DNA of 64,000 nucleotides from Rhodoplanes serenus (GTDB lineage: Bacteria; Pseudomonadota; Alphaproteobacteria; Rhizobiales; Xanthobacteraceae), in the NCBI GenBank assembly GCA_945861855.1, contig CAMAWG010000005.1:1-64000 (forward strand), in the 5' to 3' direction. The notes under the pieces are model-generated. The model was not told the origin of the DNA, ran no database searches, and worked only from the letters and a program-made list of their open reading frames with translations. Position 1 is the stretch's first letter. Each line of letters opens with the position of its first letter. The position numbers and the translations under genes were made by a program. This document shows, piece by piece, positions 36,494 to 45,979 of this stretch.

Positions 36494-37462
36494 CTACTGC
36501 TTCTCGATGCCCGCCGCCTTCGCGAGCGCGTCGGTGTCCGTGACGTCCGCCTTGAAGTACTTGTCGAACTCCGGCTGCGACATCGGCAACGGCTCGATGG
36601 CGAGCTTCGCCAGCCGCTCCTTGACGCCCGGATCGGCGATGGCCTTCTGCGTCTCGTCGTAGAGCCGCTTGACGACGTCCTGCGGCGTTTTAGCCGGGAC
36701 GAACACGCCGTTCCAGAATGCGTAAGCCGCCTTTGGCAGTCCGGCTTCGGCCGTGGTCGGCACGTCCGGCAGCAATTGCGTGCGCTTGTCGGAGCTGACC
36801 GCCAGCGCCGTGACCTTGCCGTCCTTGATCAGCGCCAGCGCGGGAGCAAGTGGCAGGAAGTAGTAGTCGATGCGGCCGGCCATTACCTCGGTCAGCGCCT
36901 CGACCGGACCCTTGAACGGAACGTGCTGGGATTTGATGCCGGCGGCGACGTTGAACTTCTCCGCGGCCAGATGCGAGGCCGCGCCGATCCCCGCCGAGGC
37001 GAAATTCAGCGTGCCGGGCTTGGCCTTGGCGACGGCGATCAGATCGGCGGCGGTCTTCCATCCCTTGGACGGCGCGGCCACGAGCACGCTCGGCTGAATG
37101 CCGACGGCGCTCACGGCGATGAAATCGTTCATCGTGTCGTAAGGCAGGGTCTTGTGCGTGACGTAGGCTGCGCTGAACGAGGACGAATGGAACAGGATGG
37201 TGTAGCCGTCCGGCGTGGCGCGGGCCGCGGCGCCGACCCCGATCGTGCCGCCCGCGCCGCCGCGGTTGTCGATCACGATGCTCTGGCCGAGCTGCTTGCC
37301 GACCTGCTCGAGCACGATGCGCGCGGTGATGTCGTTGGCGTTGCCGGGGGCGAACGGAATGATCGCGGTGATGGTGCGCGACGGATAGCTCTGGGCTGCG
37401 GCCGGCCCGGCGGCCAGCGCTCCAAGCAGAATGGCAGCGAGCGTATTCGCCGAAGCTCTCAT
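36494..37462 (-). CDS. Tct (Bug)-family substrate-binding receptor
   Basis: YPSRTITAIIPFAPGNANDITARI...VIDNRGGAGGTIG...TPDGYTILF; start at MRASANTL. Confidence 0.9.
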   Translation of the reverse strand: MRASANTLAAILLGALAAGPAAAQSYPSRTITAIIPFAPGNANDITARIVLEQVGKQLGQSIVIDNRGGAGGTIGVGAAARATPDGYTILFHSSSFSAAYVTHKTLPYDTMNDFIAVSAVGIQPSVLVAAPSKGWKTAADLIAVAKAKPGTLNFASAGIGAASHLAAEKFNVAAGIKSQHVPFKGPVEALTEVMAGRIDYYFLPLAPALALIKDGKVTALAVSSDKRTQLLPDVPTTAEAGLPKAAYAFWNGVFVPAKTPQDVVKRLYDETQKAIADPGVKERLAKLAIEPLPMSQPEFDKYFKADVTDTDALAKAAGIEKQ

Positions 37463-37746
37463 CGTGGCGTTCCCTCTGGTTGTTTTGTGATTGGTCCCAC
37501 TGGGATTTTGGCACGGTGGGCAGGGAGTGTCACCCAGCGGGCCGTGACAGCTCGTCCCGGTGCCCACATCGCAGGCACGTCTCGCCGGGAGTTGCCGGAA
37601 ACGGGCCGGATGCGGGTTGGACGTTTGGCACGCGCTGGCGCGGATGATACTTTGCCGCCGAATCCTGGAACATCGTTCCACATAGAAGAACACGCCGAGG
37701 CGACGGCCCGCCCGAAGCGGCCCGGCGATCATCTGGAGAGGCGAGC

Positions 37747-38889
37747 ATGGCCAAGGACGCCGTCGTTTCCGACGAGTTCGCCAAGAAATTCGCGACCGAA
37801 AAAGAGACGCCCTACACCCGCTGGGTGAAGAGCGAAGGGCTCGACATCGTCAGCTCGACCTACGTGCGAAACCTGCACACGGTCGAACTCAAGCCCTGGG
37901 CGCGGCGCGGCGGCACGGGCGTGTTCCTGAACCACGAGGCCTCGCGCACCTCCAACGACTGCTACGTCTGCGAGATCCCGCCGGGCAAGACGCTCGCGCC
38001 CCAGCGGCAGTTGTTCGAAGAGACCGTCATGATCCTGTCCGGCCGCGGCTCGACCACGGTGTGGAACGACGCCGGCCAGCGCATGACGTTCGAATGGAGG
38101 GCGGGCGCCTTGTTCGCCATCCCGCTCAACTGCTGTCACCAGCACTTCAACGGCTCCGGCCGCGATCCGGCGCGCTTCGTGTCGGTGACCAATGCGCCGA
38201 TCGTCATCAACCTCTACGAGGATCTGGATTTCATCTTCGGCACGAAATACGACTTCAAGGGCCGCTTCAACGGCGAGCCGGATTACTTCTCCGCCAAGGA
38301 CGAGACCAAGGGCTTCCTGCTGGCGACAAACTTCGTGCCGGACGCGGTCAACCTGCCGCTGATCGCGGCGAAGGAGCGCGGCGCCGGCGGCGGCCACATC
38401 CGCTTCAACTTCGCCAAGTCCTCGCTCAACAGCCACATCTCGCAATTCCCCGTAGGCACCTACAAGAAGGCCCACGCCCACGGGCCGGGCGCGCATGTCA
38501 TCATCCTTTCCGGCGAAGGCTATTCGCTGATGTGGCCGGAGGGCGACAAGCCGCGCTACTACAAGTGGGAGGTCGGCACCATGATCGTGCCGCCGAACAT
38601 GTGGCTGCACCAGCACTTCAACACCGGCACCACGCCGGCGCGCTATCTCGCCTTCAAGCACGAGGGCGTCGCCATCCGCAACGCCCAGGGCGTTCCAAAG
38701 GCCTGGATCAGCAAGCGGCAGGGCGGCGACCAGATCGACTATTCCGACGAGAACCCGGAGACGCGCAAGCAGTTCGAGGTTGAGCTTGCCAGGCACGGGC
38801 TCCAGTCGGCGATGGACAAGGCCTACGCCGCCGAGAAGGTGGATCAAGCTCCGGTCAGAATCGAAGACGAGGAAAAGGCTCATGCGTGA
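37747..38889 (+). CDS. Bicupin domain protein (gentisate dioxygenase-like fold)
   Basis: Two cupin units (LFEETVMILSGRGST...; KAHAHGPGAHVIILSGEGYSLMWPEG). Confidence 0.75.
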   Translation: MAKDAVVSDEFAKKFATEKETPYTRWVKSEGLDIVSSTYVRNLHTVELKPWARRGGTGVFLNHEASRTSNDCYVCEIPPGKTLAPQRQLFEETVMILSGRGSTTVWNDAGQRMTFEWRAGALFAIPLNCCHQHFNGSGRDPARFVSVTNAPIVINLYEDLDFIFGTKYDFKGRFNGEPDYFSAKDETKGFLLATNFVPDAVNLPLIAAKERGAGGGHIRFNFAKSSLNSHISQFPVGTYKKAHAHGPGAHVIILSGEGYSLMWPEGDKPRYYKWEVGTMIVPPNMWLHQHFNTGTTPARYLAFKHEGVAIRNAQGVPKAWISKRQGGDQIDYSDENPETRKQFEVELARHGLQSAMDKAYAAEKVDQAPVRIEDEEKAHA

Positions 38890-38920
38890 CGTTGGCATGA
38901 GACGACCGAATTCTCTTTCT

Positions 38921-39036
38921 TACCTCTCCCCGCAAGCGGGGAGAGGTCGGCGAACGAAGTGAGCCGGGTGAGGGGCCTCTTTACGACTTCAAAGAGCCCC
39001 TCACCCCGAACCTCTCCCCGCAAGAGCGGGGAGAGG
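38921..39036. repeat. Intergenic palindromic repeat between two bicupin genes
   Basis: ACCTCTCCCCGCAAGCGGGGAGAGGT and CCTCTCCCCGCAAGAGCGGGGAGAGG with GGTGAGGGGCCTCTTT...AAAGAGCCCCTCACC. Confidence 0.8.
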
Positions 39037-39064
39037 GAGCAGAAGAAGCAAGCGGAGAAGAATC

Positions 39065-40282
39065 ATGCATGACGTCCCCGGCGCGACCCATTGGCATGAG
39101 CCGACCGGCGGCAAGCGCGCGGGCTTCGGCAAGTTCGGCCGGCCGAAGACGCCCTACGACCAGTTCATGGAGTCGGAGGGCATTCCGGTGTTCCGCGACA
39201 TCGGCGTCAGCAAGGTGCAGAACCTGCCGCTCGCGCCGTGGAAGCGCACCGGTGGCCGCGGCAGCTACATCCAGCTCCACGGCACCGAAGGAAAGTGGGG
39301 CTGCTACGTCATCGAGGTGCCGGGCGCGGGCGCGCTCAACCCGGAGAAACACATCTACGAGGAAATCTATTTCGTGGTCGAAGGCCGCGGCACGACGGAG
39401 GTCTGGCTCGACAACGATTCCAAGCGTCATGTCTTCGAATGGCAGAAGGGGTCGCTGTTCTCGATTCCCGTCAACGCCTGGCATCGCATCGTCAACGCCT
39501 CGTCCGCGCCGGCCATGCTGCTCGCCGGAACCACCGCGCCGAACCTGATGAACCTGATCAACAACGTCGGCGCGATCTTCGATTGCCCCTACCAGTTCCG
39601 CGACCGCTTCTCCGGCGCCGACGACTTCTACAAGTACAAGGACGACATCGAGCCCGACCCGGTGCGCGGGCTTGCCATGCGCCGCACCAACTTCGTGCCC
39701 GACATCGTCAACTGCGACCTGCCGCTCGACAACCGCCGCTCGCCCGGCTTCCGCCGCGTCGAGCCGTTCATGACCGGCAACACCTTCTATCTCTGGATCG
39801 GCCAGCACGAGAACGGCCGCTACTCCAAGGCGCACGCGCACACCTCGGCGGCCGTGCTGATCTGCATCAAGGGCAAGGGATACACCTACACCTGGCCGGA
39901 GCGCTGCGGCGTCAATCCGTGGAAGGACGGCCATCAGGATCAGATCAAGCGCGTCGACTACGAGCCGGTCGGTCTCGTGTCGGCGGCGCCCGGCGGCGCG
40001 CGCTGGAACCACCAGCACTTCGGCGCATCGAAGGAGCCGCTGCGGCTGACCGCCTGGTTCGGCCCGCACAATCCCGGCCGCGAGCCCGGACCGCCCGGCG
40101 AGCAGCACATCGACTACACCGCGATGGACATTCACGAAGGCGGCAGCGCGATCCCGTACTGGATGGAAGACCCGTACATCAAGGCGGAGTACGACGAGCG
40201 CCTTCGCCGTGAGGGCGTGGAGAATCGGATGAAGCCCGAGTATTACGACAAGAACTACAAGGGCGAGTTGCCGAAGGAGTGA
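39065..40282 (+). CDS. Bicupin domain protein, paralog of the preceding bicupin
   Basis: IYEEIYFVVEGRGTTEVW and KAHAHTSAAVLICIKGKGYTYTWPE; same architecture as 37747..38889. Confidence 0.75.
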   Translation: MHDVPGATHWHEPTGGKRAGFGKFGRPKTPYDQFMESEGIPVFRDIGVSKVQNLPLAPWKRTGGRGSYIQLHGTEGKWGCYVIEVPGAGALNPEKHIYEEIYFVVEGRGTTEVWLDNDSKRHVFEWQKGSLFSIPVNAWHRIVNASSAPAMLLAGTTAPNLMNLINNVGAIFDCPYQFRDRFSGADDFYKYKDDIEPDPVRGLAMRRTNFVPDIVNCDLPLDNRRSPGFRRVEPFMTGNTFYLWIGQHENGRYSKAHAHTSAAVLICIKGKGYTYTWPERCGVNPWKDGHQDQIKRVDYEPVGLVSAAPGGARWNHQHFGASKEPLRLTAWFGPHNPGREPGPPGEQHIDYTAMDIHEGGSAIPYWMEDPYIKAEYDERLRREGVENRMKPEYYDKNYKGELPKE

Positions 40283-40342
40283 GGCCGGCGCTTCGATCTT
40301 CCGGCAGTCGGGTGTTCCACGGCGCGCGCGCGTCAGGCTCGC

Positions 40343-40367
40343 CTCCCTCCCCCTGAGGGAGAGGGAA
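40343..40367. repeat. Half-element of C/G-run palindrome
   Basis: ctccctccccctgagggagaggga. Confidence 0.45.
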
Positions 40368-40425
40368 CGGAATATGCCGAACCGGCATGCACGGCCGCGG
40401 GCGGCGAAAATCGCTCCGTCCGGCT

Positions 40426-41070
40426 CTACGCCGCCTTGTCGAACTCCTCCTGCACCGACTTCTCGAACGCATAGACCTTCTGCACGCTCGGCCGTTGCAG
40501 CATGCGGTCGAAATGCGCGCTGATGTTCTTGAACCCGGACAGGTCCAGCTCGAACTGCCGCGCTCTGCGCTGGCACCAGAAGAAATGCGCGTCCGGCGCG
40601 GTGAAATGGTCGAAAAAGAACTCGCGCCCGGCGAGCTGGTCGTCGGCGATCTTGAACAGCTCCATCAGGTTCGCCGCCGCGATCTTCTTCACGCTGTCTT
40701 CCGTGCCCGGAACGTCACAGACCCTGGCCGGCGAGTTGGTGCGCGCCAGGAACGGATGGATGCCGCCCGAGCACCACGACATGATCGACATCGCCTGCAA
40801 TTCCTGCCACGGGTCAGTCGGCAGCAGCTTCGCCTGCGGGAAGGTGCGCGCGATCCAGGTCTGGATCGCGATGCTTTCGCTCAAGACCTTCCCGTCGACG
40901 ATCAGCAGCGGGACCTTGTGCTTGGGATTGATCTTCAGGTACTCGGGCGAATTGTGCTGGTTCTTGCGGAAGTTCAGCGGCCGCACCTCGAACTTGACGC
41001 CGGCCTCGGTAAGCGTGATGTAGGGCGCGAGCGCGCAGGTGATCGGGGCGTAGTAGAGCGCGATGTCCAT
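40426..41070 (-). CDS. Glutathione S-transferase-family protein
   Basis: N-terminal thioredoxin-like region with KVPLLIVDGKVLSESIAIQTWI. Confidence 0.85.
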   Translation of the reverse strand: MDIALYYAPITCALAPYITLTEAGVKFEVRPLNFRKNQHNSPEYLKINPKHKVPLLIVDGKVLSESIAIQTWIARTFPQAKLLPTDPWQELQAMSIMSWCSGGIHPFLARTNSPARVCDVPGTEDSVKKIAAANLMELFKIADDQLAGREFFFDHFTAPDAHFFWCQRRARQFELDLSGFKNISAHFDRMLQRPSVQKVYAFEKSVQEEFDKAA

Positions 41071-41112
41071 TGAGGGTTCTCCAACCGTTCGCGAAGGTCC
41101 GATATTGATCGC

Positions 41113-42126
41113 CTACTCGATGATTTTCTTCAACCGCTCTCCCTGCTCCTTCGGCATCCCGACGATCTCCGTCACCAGCTTCTGCATTGCCTCGCCGGAC
41201 ACATAATCGATCTCGAAATTCCCCTGCTTTGCGTCATCCACAAATGCCTTGTCCTGCACCATCGCCTGGAACGCCGCACGCAGCGCAGCCACGCGATCCG
41301 CCGGCCCCTCCGGCGTGGTGAAGATCGGCCTGCCGATCTGCGTCGATGCCGACAGGAGCCGCAGCAGCGCACGGTCGCCCTCGTTGCCGGCAAGCTCCAT
41401 CAAGAGCGGCACGCCCGGCAAGTCCGCCGCCTTCCTCAAGCCTATCTGCACCAGGATGTTGATCTTGCCTTCCTTGAGCCATTGCGGCCGCGTCGCCTTC
41501 CACGACGCCCAGGAATTCGAGCCGCGCCCGTCCACCTCGCCGCGCTCCATTGCGAGGTTGATGTCGTTGCCGCCGGGATAACCGAGGATGATCTTGAACT
41601 TGGTCCCGAGCAGCGCATTCATCGCCTTGGGATATTGCGACGAGGTCGAGCCGCCGGTCGCGCCCATCGTCGTTTCGCTGCGCTTGGCGTCCTCGATGGA
41701 CCTGACGCCCGAGGCGTGCCACGTCGCCGTGGTGTTGTTTTCGACGTTTGGATTGCCGATATAGACAAACTTCGTGGTGTCGAAGCGGATGCGGGCGTCG
41801 CCCGCGGCCTGTTGCAGCGACAGCGACTGGTCCGCGGTCGCGAGCACGGTGCCGTCGCGCGGCGCGACGTTGAACAGCCAGGTCGCCGCGGTGCGGCTGC
41901 CCGCGCCCGGCATGTTGCGAGGCACGATCAGCGGATTGCCGGGGATATGCCTGCCGAGATGGCGCGCGACGAGGCGTGCGTAGAGGTCGTAGGTTCCGCC
42001 CGACGAATAGCCGATGATCAGGTCGATCTTCCTGCCGCGGTAGAAATCTTCGACGGACTGCTGGCCCATCGCCGGGATGGGGCAGAGCGCGATCAAAGCC
42101 ACAGTCGTCAATGCAAGTCGTCGCAC
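41113..42126 (-). CDS. Tct (Bug)-like substrate-binding receptor
   Basis: Signal peptide; DLIIGYSSGGTYDLYARLVARHLGRHIPGNPLIVPRNMPGAGS; related to 59255..60280. Confidence 0.8.
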   Translation of the reverse strand: MRRLALTTVALIALCPIPAMGQQSVEDFYRGRKIDLIIGYSSGGTYDLYARLVARHLGRHIPGNPLIVPRNMPGAGSRTAATWLFNVAPRDGTVLATADQSLSLQQAAGDARIRFDTTKFVYIGNPNVENNTTATWHASGVRSIEDAKRSETTMGATGGSTSSQYPKAMNALLGTKFKIILGYPGGNDINLAMERGEVDGRGSNSWASWKATRPQWLKEGKINILVQIGLRKAADLPGVPLLMELAGNEGDRALLRLLSASTQIGRPIFTTPEGPADRVAALRAAFQAMVQDKAFVDDAKQGNFEIDYVSGEAMQKLVTEIVGMPKEQGERLKKIIE

Positions 42127-42160
42127 GACCTTACTGCCCCAGCGAATAGCTATCGTCGGT

Positions 42161-42272
42161 CATTCCGGACGGCGCGAAGCGCCGATCCGGAATCCATAAC
42201 CCCTGTGCCAATGACTTGATACTGCGAAGTATGGATTCCGGGCTCGCGAGCTGCGCTCGCGCCCCGGAATGA
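42161..42272. repeat. Intergenic palindromic repeat (cattccgg...ccggaatg type)
   Basis: TCATTCCGG...CCGGAATGA outer arms; inner GGCGCgaaGCGCC and GCGAGCtgcGCTCGC hairpins. Confidence 0.85.
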
Positions 42273-42292
42273 CGCGGAGCGAATTACCAGAT

Positions 42293-43843
42293 ATGAGTGC
42301 GCCAATCCCGCGGCTTGTCAATGTAGCTGAAGAGCAACGATCGATGACCGACGACGATCAGGGCGGCCGCGTTTTCTTTTCCTCGACCGGGCGCTCGCTG
42401 GAAGGCGAGGACGAGATCGTCGTGCTCAGCGTCGGCGTCGACATCGGTTCGTCCACCTCGCACCTGGTGTTCTCGCGCATCGTGCTGGAGCGCCTCGACA
42501 GCCGCTACGTCGTCACCGAGCGCGAGACGTTCTACGCCTCCGACATATTGCTCACCCCCTACTCCGCCGAGAACGCCATCGACGCCGGCGCGCTCAGCGC
42601 CTTCATCGCCAAGGAATATGCCGACGCCAAGGTCGATCCCGACGAGATCGACACCGGCGCGCTGATTCTCACCGGCGTCGCGGTGCAGCGGACCAACGCC
42701 CGCGCCATCGGCGATCTGTTCGCGAAGCAGGCGGGCAAGCTCGTCGCGGTCAGCGCCGGCGACAGCCTGGAAACGGTGATGGCGGCCTACGGCTCGGGCG
42801 CTGCGGCGCGCTCGATCCGCGACCAATGCGTGGTGATGAACGTCGATGTGGGCGGCGGCACATCGAAGATTGCGGTCTGCGCCGACGGCAAGGTGATCGA
42901 TCTCACCGCGCTCGATGTCGGCGCCCGGCTGGTGTGCCTCGAACCCGATGGCAAGATCACGAGAGTCGAAGAAGCCGGCCGGCGCTACGGCCGGGAACTC
43001 GGCATCGATCTGCAGGTGGGCGACATGCTCACGCTCGACCAGGGCCGCGCGCTGGCGGGACTGATGGCCGACAAGCTGTTCGAGGCGATGCGTGGCGGCT
43101 CGCCGCAGGCGCAAGGCAAGAGCCTGCTCCGCACCGATCCCCTCACGGAGCGCCAGCCCGTCGCACAGATCCAGTTCTCCGGCGGCGTGTCGGAGTTTAT
43201 CTATGCCAACGAAGCGAAAAAATTCGGCGATCTCGGCCCGCTGCTGGCGGCGGAAATTCGCACCCGCGTCGAAGCCTTCTGCCCGCGCCTGGAGCCGTCG
43301 ATCGAAGGCATCCGCGCCACCGTCGTCGGCGCCTCGCAATACACCATCCAATTGAGCGGCAGCACGATCTATGTCGCGCCGCTCGACGCGGTGCCGCTGC
43401 GCAACGTGCCGGTGATCGCGCCGGATTTGGCGCTCGATCAGGAGATCATCGAGCCCGCCGCCGTCGCGCGCGCAACGAGTGCGATGCTCAAGCGGCTCGA
43501 CCTCAACGGCGGCGAGCAGCCGGTCGCGGTGTTCGTGCCGTGGCAGGGCTCGGCGACGTTCCAGCGGCTCGACGCCTTCTGCCGCGGCCTGGTGGACGGC
43601 CTCGCGCCGGTGCTGGCCAACGGCCACCCGCTGGTGCTGGCGGGGGACGGCGACGTCGGGGGCTTGCTCGGCATCCACCTGCACGAGGAGATGAAGCTGA
43701 AAAATTCGGTGGTCTCGATCGACGGGCTCGAGCTGAAGGAGTTCGACTACATCGACATCGGCACGATGCTGGAAAGCTCAGGGGCGGTGCCGGTCGTCAT
43801 CAAGTCGCTGATCTTTCCGGGCAGCATCGCGCCGCGCGAGTAG
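42293..43843 (+). CDS. EutA-like ethanolamine ammonia-lyase reactivating factor
   Basis: Actin-like ATPase motifs (VGVDIGSSTSHLVFSRI, VDVGGGTSKIAV), ITRVEEAGRR; start could be 42293 or 42344. Confidence 0.75.
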   Translation: MSAPIPRLVNVAEEQRSMTDDDQGGRVFFSSTGRSLEGEDEIVVLSVGVDIGSSTSHLVFSRIVLERLDSRYVVTERETFYASDILLTPYSAENAIDAGALSAFIAKEYADAKVDPDEIDTGALILTGVAVQRTNARAIGDLFAKQAGKLVAVSAGDSLETVMAAYGSGAAARSIRDQCVVMNVDVGGGTSKIAVCADGKVIDLTALDVGARLVCLEPDGKITRVEEAGRRYGRELGIDLQVGDMLTLDQGRALAGLMADKLFEAMRGGSPQAQGKSLLRTDPLTERQPVAQIQFSGGVSEFIYANEAKKFGDLGPLLAAEIRTRVEAFCPRLEPSIEGIRATVVGASQYTIQLSGSTIYVAPLDAVPLRNVPVIAPDLALDQEIIEPAAVARATSAMLKRLDLNGGEQPVAVFVPWQGSATFQRLDAFCRGLVDGLAPVLANGHPLVLAGDGDVGGLLGIHLHEEMKLKNSVVSIDGLELKEFDYIDIGTMLESSGAVPVVIKSLIFPGSIAPRE

Positions 43844-44077
43844 GGCCGCCGCCGGGCGCGTCCGCCATGCCCAAAGGCCGGCCAGCAGAACCGCCATTCC
43901 GGCGACCAGCACCAGTACATGGTCGATCCCGCTGTAGAAATGCGCCATCCCCTGCAACACGCTCATGTGCGAATGGTCACCGACATGAGCCATCGCCTCG
44001 GAGTCGAACGCAGCGATCGCAACGGCGGCAGCGAGCAGAACCTTGCAGACGAATGAGCAGCGCATCATGTTCCTCAT
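43778..44077 (-). CDS. Small membrane protein, possibly a HupE/UreJ-like N-terminal fragment
   Basis: MAHFYSGIDHVLVLVAGMAVLLAGL with signal-like N-terminus; overlaps the end of the EutA-like ORF. Confidence 0.35.
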   Translation of the reverse strand: MRNMMRCSFVCKVLLAAAVAIAAFDSEAMAHVGDHSHMSVLQGMAHFYSGIDHVLVLVAGMAVLLAGLWAWRTRPAAALLARRDAARKDQRLDDDRHRP

Positions 44078-44136
44078 GGCAGAACGTCCAACCCCGGTAT
44101 GCAAGTCTATCGCTTTTCGCTTACCGCGGAAAAGCA

Positions 44137-44511
44137 TCAATCCACGTCGATGAACACCGCACCGCCCTCGACCGTCGCCGGATAGGTTTTCACCGGGATC
44201 ATGCAGGGCGGCGACACGATCTCGCCGGTCTTGATGTCGAACTGGCCGTTATGGAAGTTGCATTCCACCACGTCGCCGTCGATGTAGCCTTCCGAAAGGG
44301 AGCCCGGCCCGTGCGTGCAGGCGTCATCGGTGACGTAGAACTGACCCTCGACGTTGAAGACGGCGACCGTCAGTCCGGACGCCTCGACCCGGAGCGCGGT
44401 TCCGGCGGCAACCTGATCGGCTTTGCAAAGTTCAACACGGGTGGACACGGGGGCGTACTCTTTGGGCGGGTTCTCTTGCGGGGCGACTGCAGATAGGATC
44501 GAGGCGGACAT
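44137..44511 (-). CDS. Rieske-type [2Fe-2S] ferredoxin of a non-heme oxygenase
   Basis: ACTHGPGSLSEGYIDGDVVECNFHNGQFDIKTGE Rieske motif (CxH...CxxH). Confidence 0.9.
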   Translation of the reverse strand: MSASILSAVAPQENPPKEYAPVSTRVELCKADQVAAGTALRVEASGLTVAVFNVEGQFYVTDDACTHGPGSLSEGYIDGDVVECNFHNGQFDIKTGEIVSPPCMIPVKTYPATVEGGAVFIDVD

Positions 44512-44639
44512 AGATCATGGCTTCCGGTCCGCGGTCAACGCTTCGGTCATTGACCTAAATCAACGCTAGCCACCTGATAATACTTGAGTAATTTTGCCCT
44601 CAGGCGCTACAAGACAACAGCACGATCTGGGAGCCCAGC

Positions 44640-45923
44640 ATGCTCAGAAAAGAACAGAACGATCTCCTGACCCGGACTGGCCCCGGCACGCCGATGGGTC
44701 AGATGTTCAGGCTCTCCTGGCAACCCGCGCTACTGGCCGAGGAACTGCCGGAGAACGAATGCCCGCCGGTGCGCGTGAAGCTATTGGGCGAGCGGCTGCT
44801 CGCCTGGCGCGACACGCAAGGGCGCTATGCGCTGACCGACGAGTTCTGCGCCCACCGCGGCGTCTCGCTGTGGTTTGGCAGGAACGAGCTCAACGGCCTG
44901 CGCTGCCCCTATCACGGCTGGAAATACGACCACACCGGGCAATGCACCGAGGTGCCGTCGGAGCCGTCCGAGAGCGGCTTCTGCCAAAAGATCAAGTTGA
45001 AGTCCTATCCGCTCGTGGAACGCGGCGGCGTGCTGTGGACCTACATGGGGCCGCCGGAAAAGCAGCCGCCATTGCCGGAGTGGGAGTTCGCCCTGGTGCC
45101 GGCGAGCCACAGCTTCATGTCGAAGCGCCTGCAGGAGTCGAACTGGCTCCAGGCGATGGAGGGCGGCATCGATTCCAGCCACGTCTCCTTCCTGCACTCT
45201 GGCGAGCTCAACAGCGATCCGCTGTTCAAGGGCTCGAAGGGCAACGCCTACAACATGGCCGACATGAAGCCGGTGTTCGAGGTGGTGGAGAGCCCGGGCG
45301 GGCTCTACATCGGCGCGCGAAGAAACGCCGAGAACGGTAACTACTACTGGCGCGTCACCCAATATGTGATGCCGGCCTTCACCATGATCCCGCCCCGTGC
45401 CGACCATCCGGTGCACGGGCACTTCTGGGTGCCGATCGACGACGAGAACTGCTGGGCCTGGAGCTTCGACTACAAGGTGACGCGCCCGCTCTCGGAAAAG
45501 GAGCGCAAGGCGATGGAGGCCGGCCAGGGCATCCACGTCTCCTACGTGCCGAGCACCTACATTCCGGCGGCCAACAAGACCAACGACTACTTGGTGGACC
45601 GCAAGGCGCAGAAGGAAGGCCGCACCTACAGCGGTGTGTTCGGCATCGCCATGCAGGACGCCTCGCTGCAGGAAAGCATGGGGCCGATCGTCGACCGCAC
45701 CAAGGAGAACCTCGTCTCCACCGACAACGGCATCATCATGGCGCGGCACCGCCTGCTGCGCGCGCTGAAGGCGATGGAGAAGGGCGACACGCCGCCCGGC
45801 ATCGTCGCCGAGCATCAGCACGTGCGCTCGGCCGCCGTGGTGCTGCCGCCGGACAAGCATTTCAAGGACGCCGCCAAGGAAGCGCTGGTGGTGCAGACCG
45901 GCAAGGAGCACGTGACGGTGTAA
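44640..45923 (+). CDS. Rieske [2Fe-2S] aromatic-ring-hydroxylating-type oxygenase (phthalate 4,5-dioxygenase-like)
   Basis: CAHRGVSLWFGRNELNGLRCPYHGWKYD Rieske motif; EGGIDSSHVSFLH non-heme iron region. Confidence 0.9.
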   Translation: MLRKEQNDLLTRTGPGTPMGQMFRLSWQPALLAEELPENECPPVRVKLLGERLLAWRDTQGRYALTDEFCAHRGVSLWFGRNELNGLRCPYHGWKYDHTGQCTEVPSEPSESGFCQKIKLKSYPLVERGGVLWTYMGPPEKQPPLPEWEFALVPASHSFMSKRLQESNWLQAMEGGIDSSHVSFLHSGELNSDPLFKGSKGNAYNMADMKPVFEVVESPGGLYIGARRNAENGNYYWRVTQYVMPAFTMIPPRADHPVHGHFWVPIDDENCWAWSFDYKVTRPLSEKERKAMEAGQGIHVSYVPSTYIPAANKTNDYLVDRKAQKEGRTYSGVFGIAMQDASLQESMGPIVDRTKENLVSTDNGIIMARHRLLRALKAMEKGDTPPGIVAEHQHVRSAAVVLPPDKHFKDAAKEALVVQTGKEHVTV

Positions 45924-45934
45924 CGGCCTTCTTA

Positions 45935-45959
45935 CCTCCCCCGCTTGCGGAGGAGGGGG
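45935..45959. repeat. Half-element of C/G-run palindrome
   Basis: CCTCCCCCGCTTGCGGAGGAGGGGG. Confidence 0.6.
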
Positions 45960-45979
45960 TCGAGAGATCGGAGCGCGTA

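Noticed and set aside
35639-37828. 729-aa plus-strand ORF antisense to the Tct receptors
   Set aside because: Mirror ORF; receptors on the minus strand have signal peptides and family motifs.
43778-44077. Functional HupE/UreJ metal transporter
   Set aside because: Too short, only one convincing TM after the signal region, and overlaps the EutA-like 3' end; kept only as low-confidence ORF.
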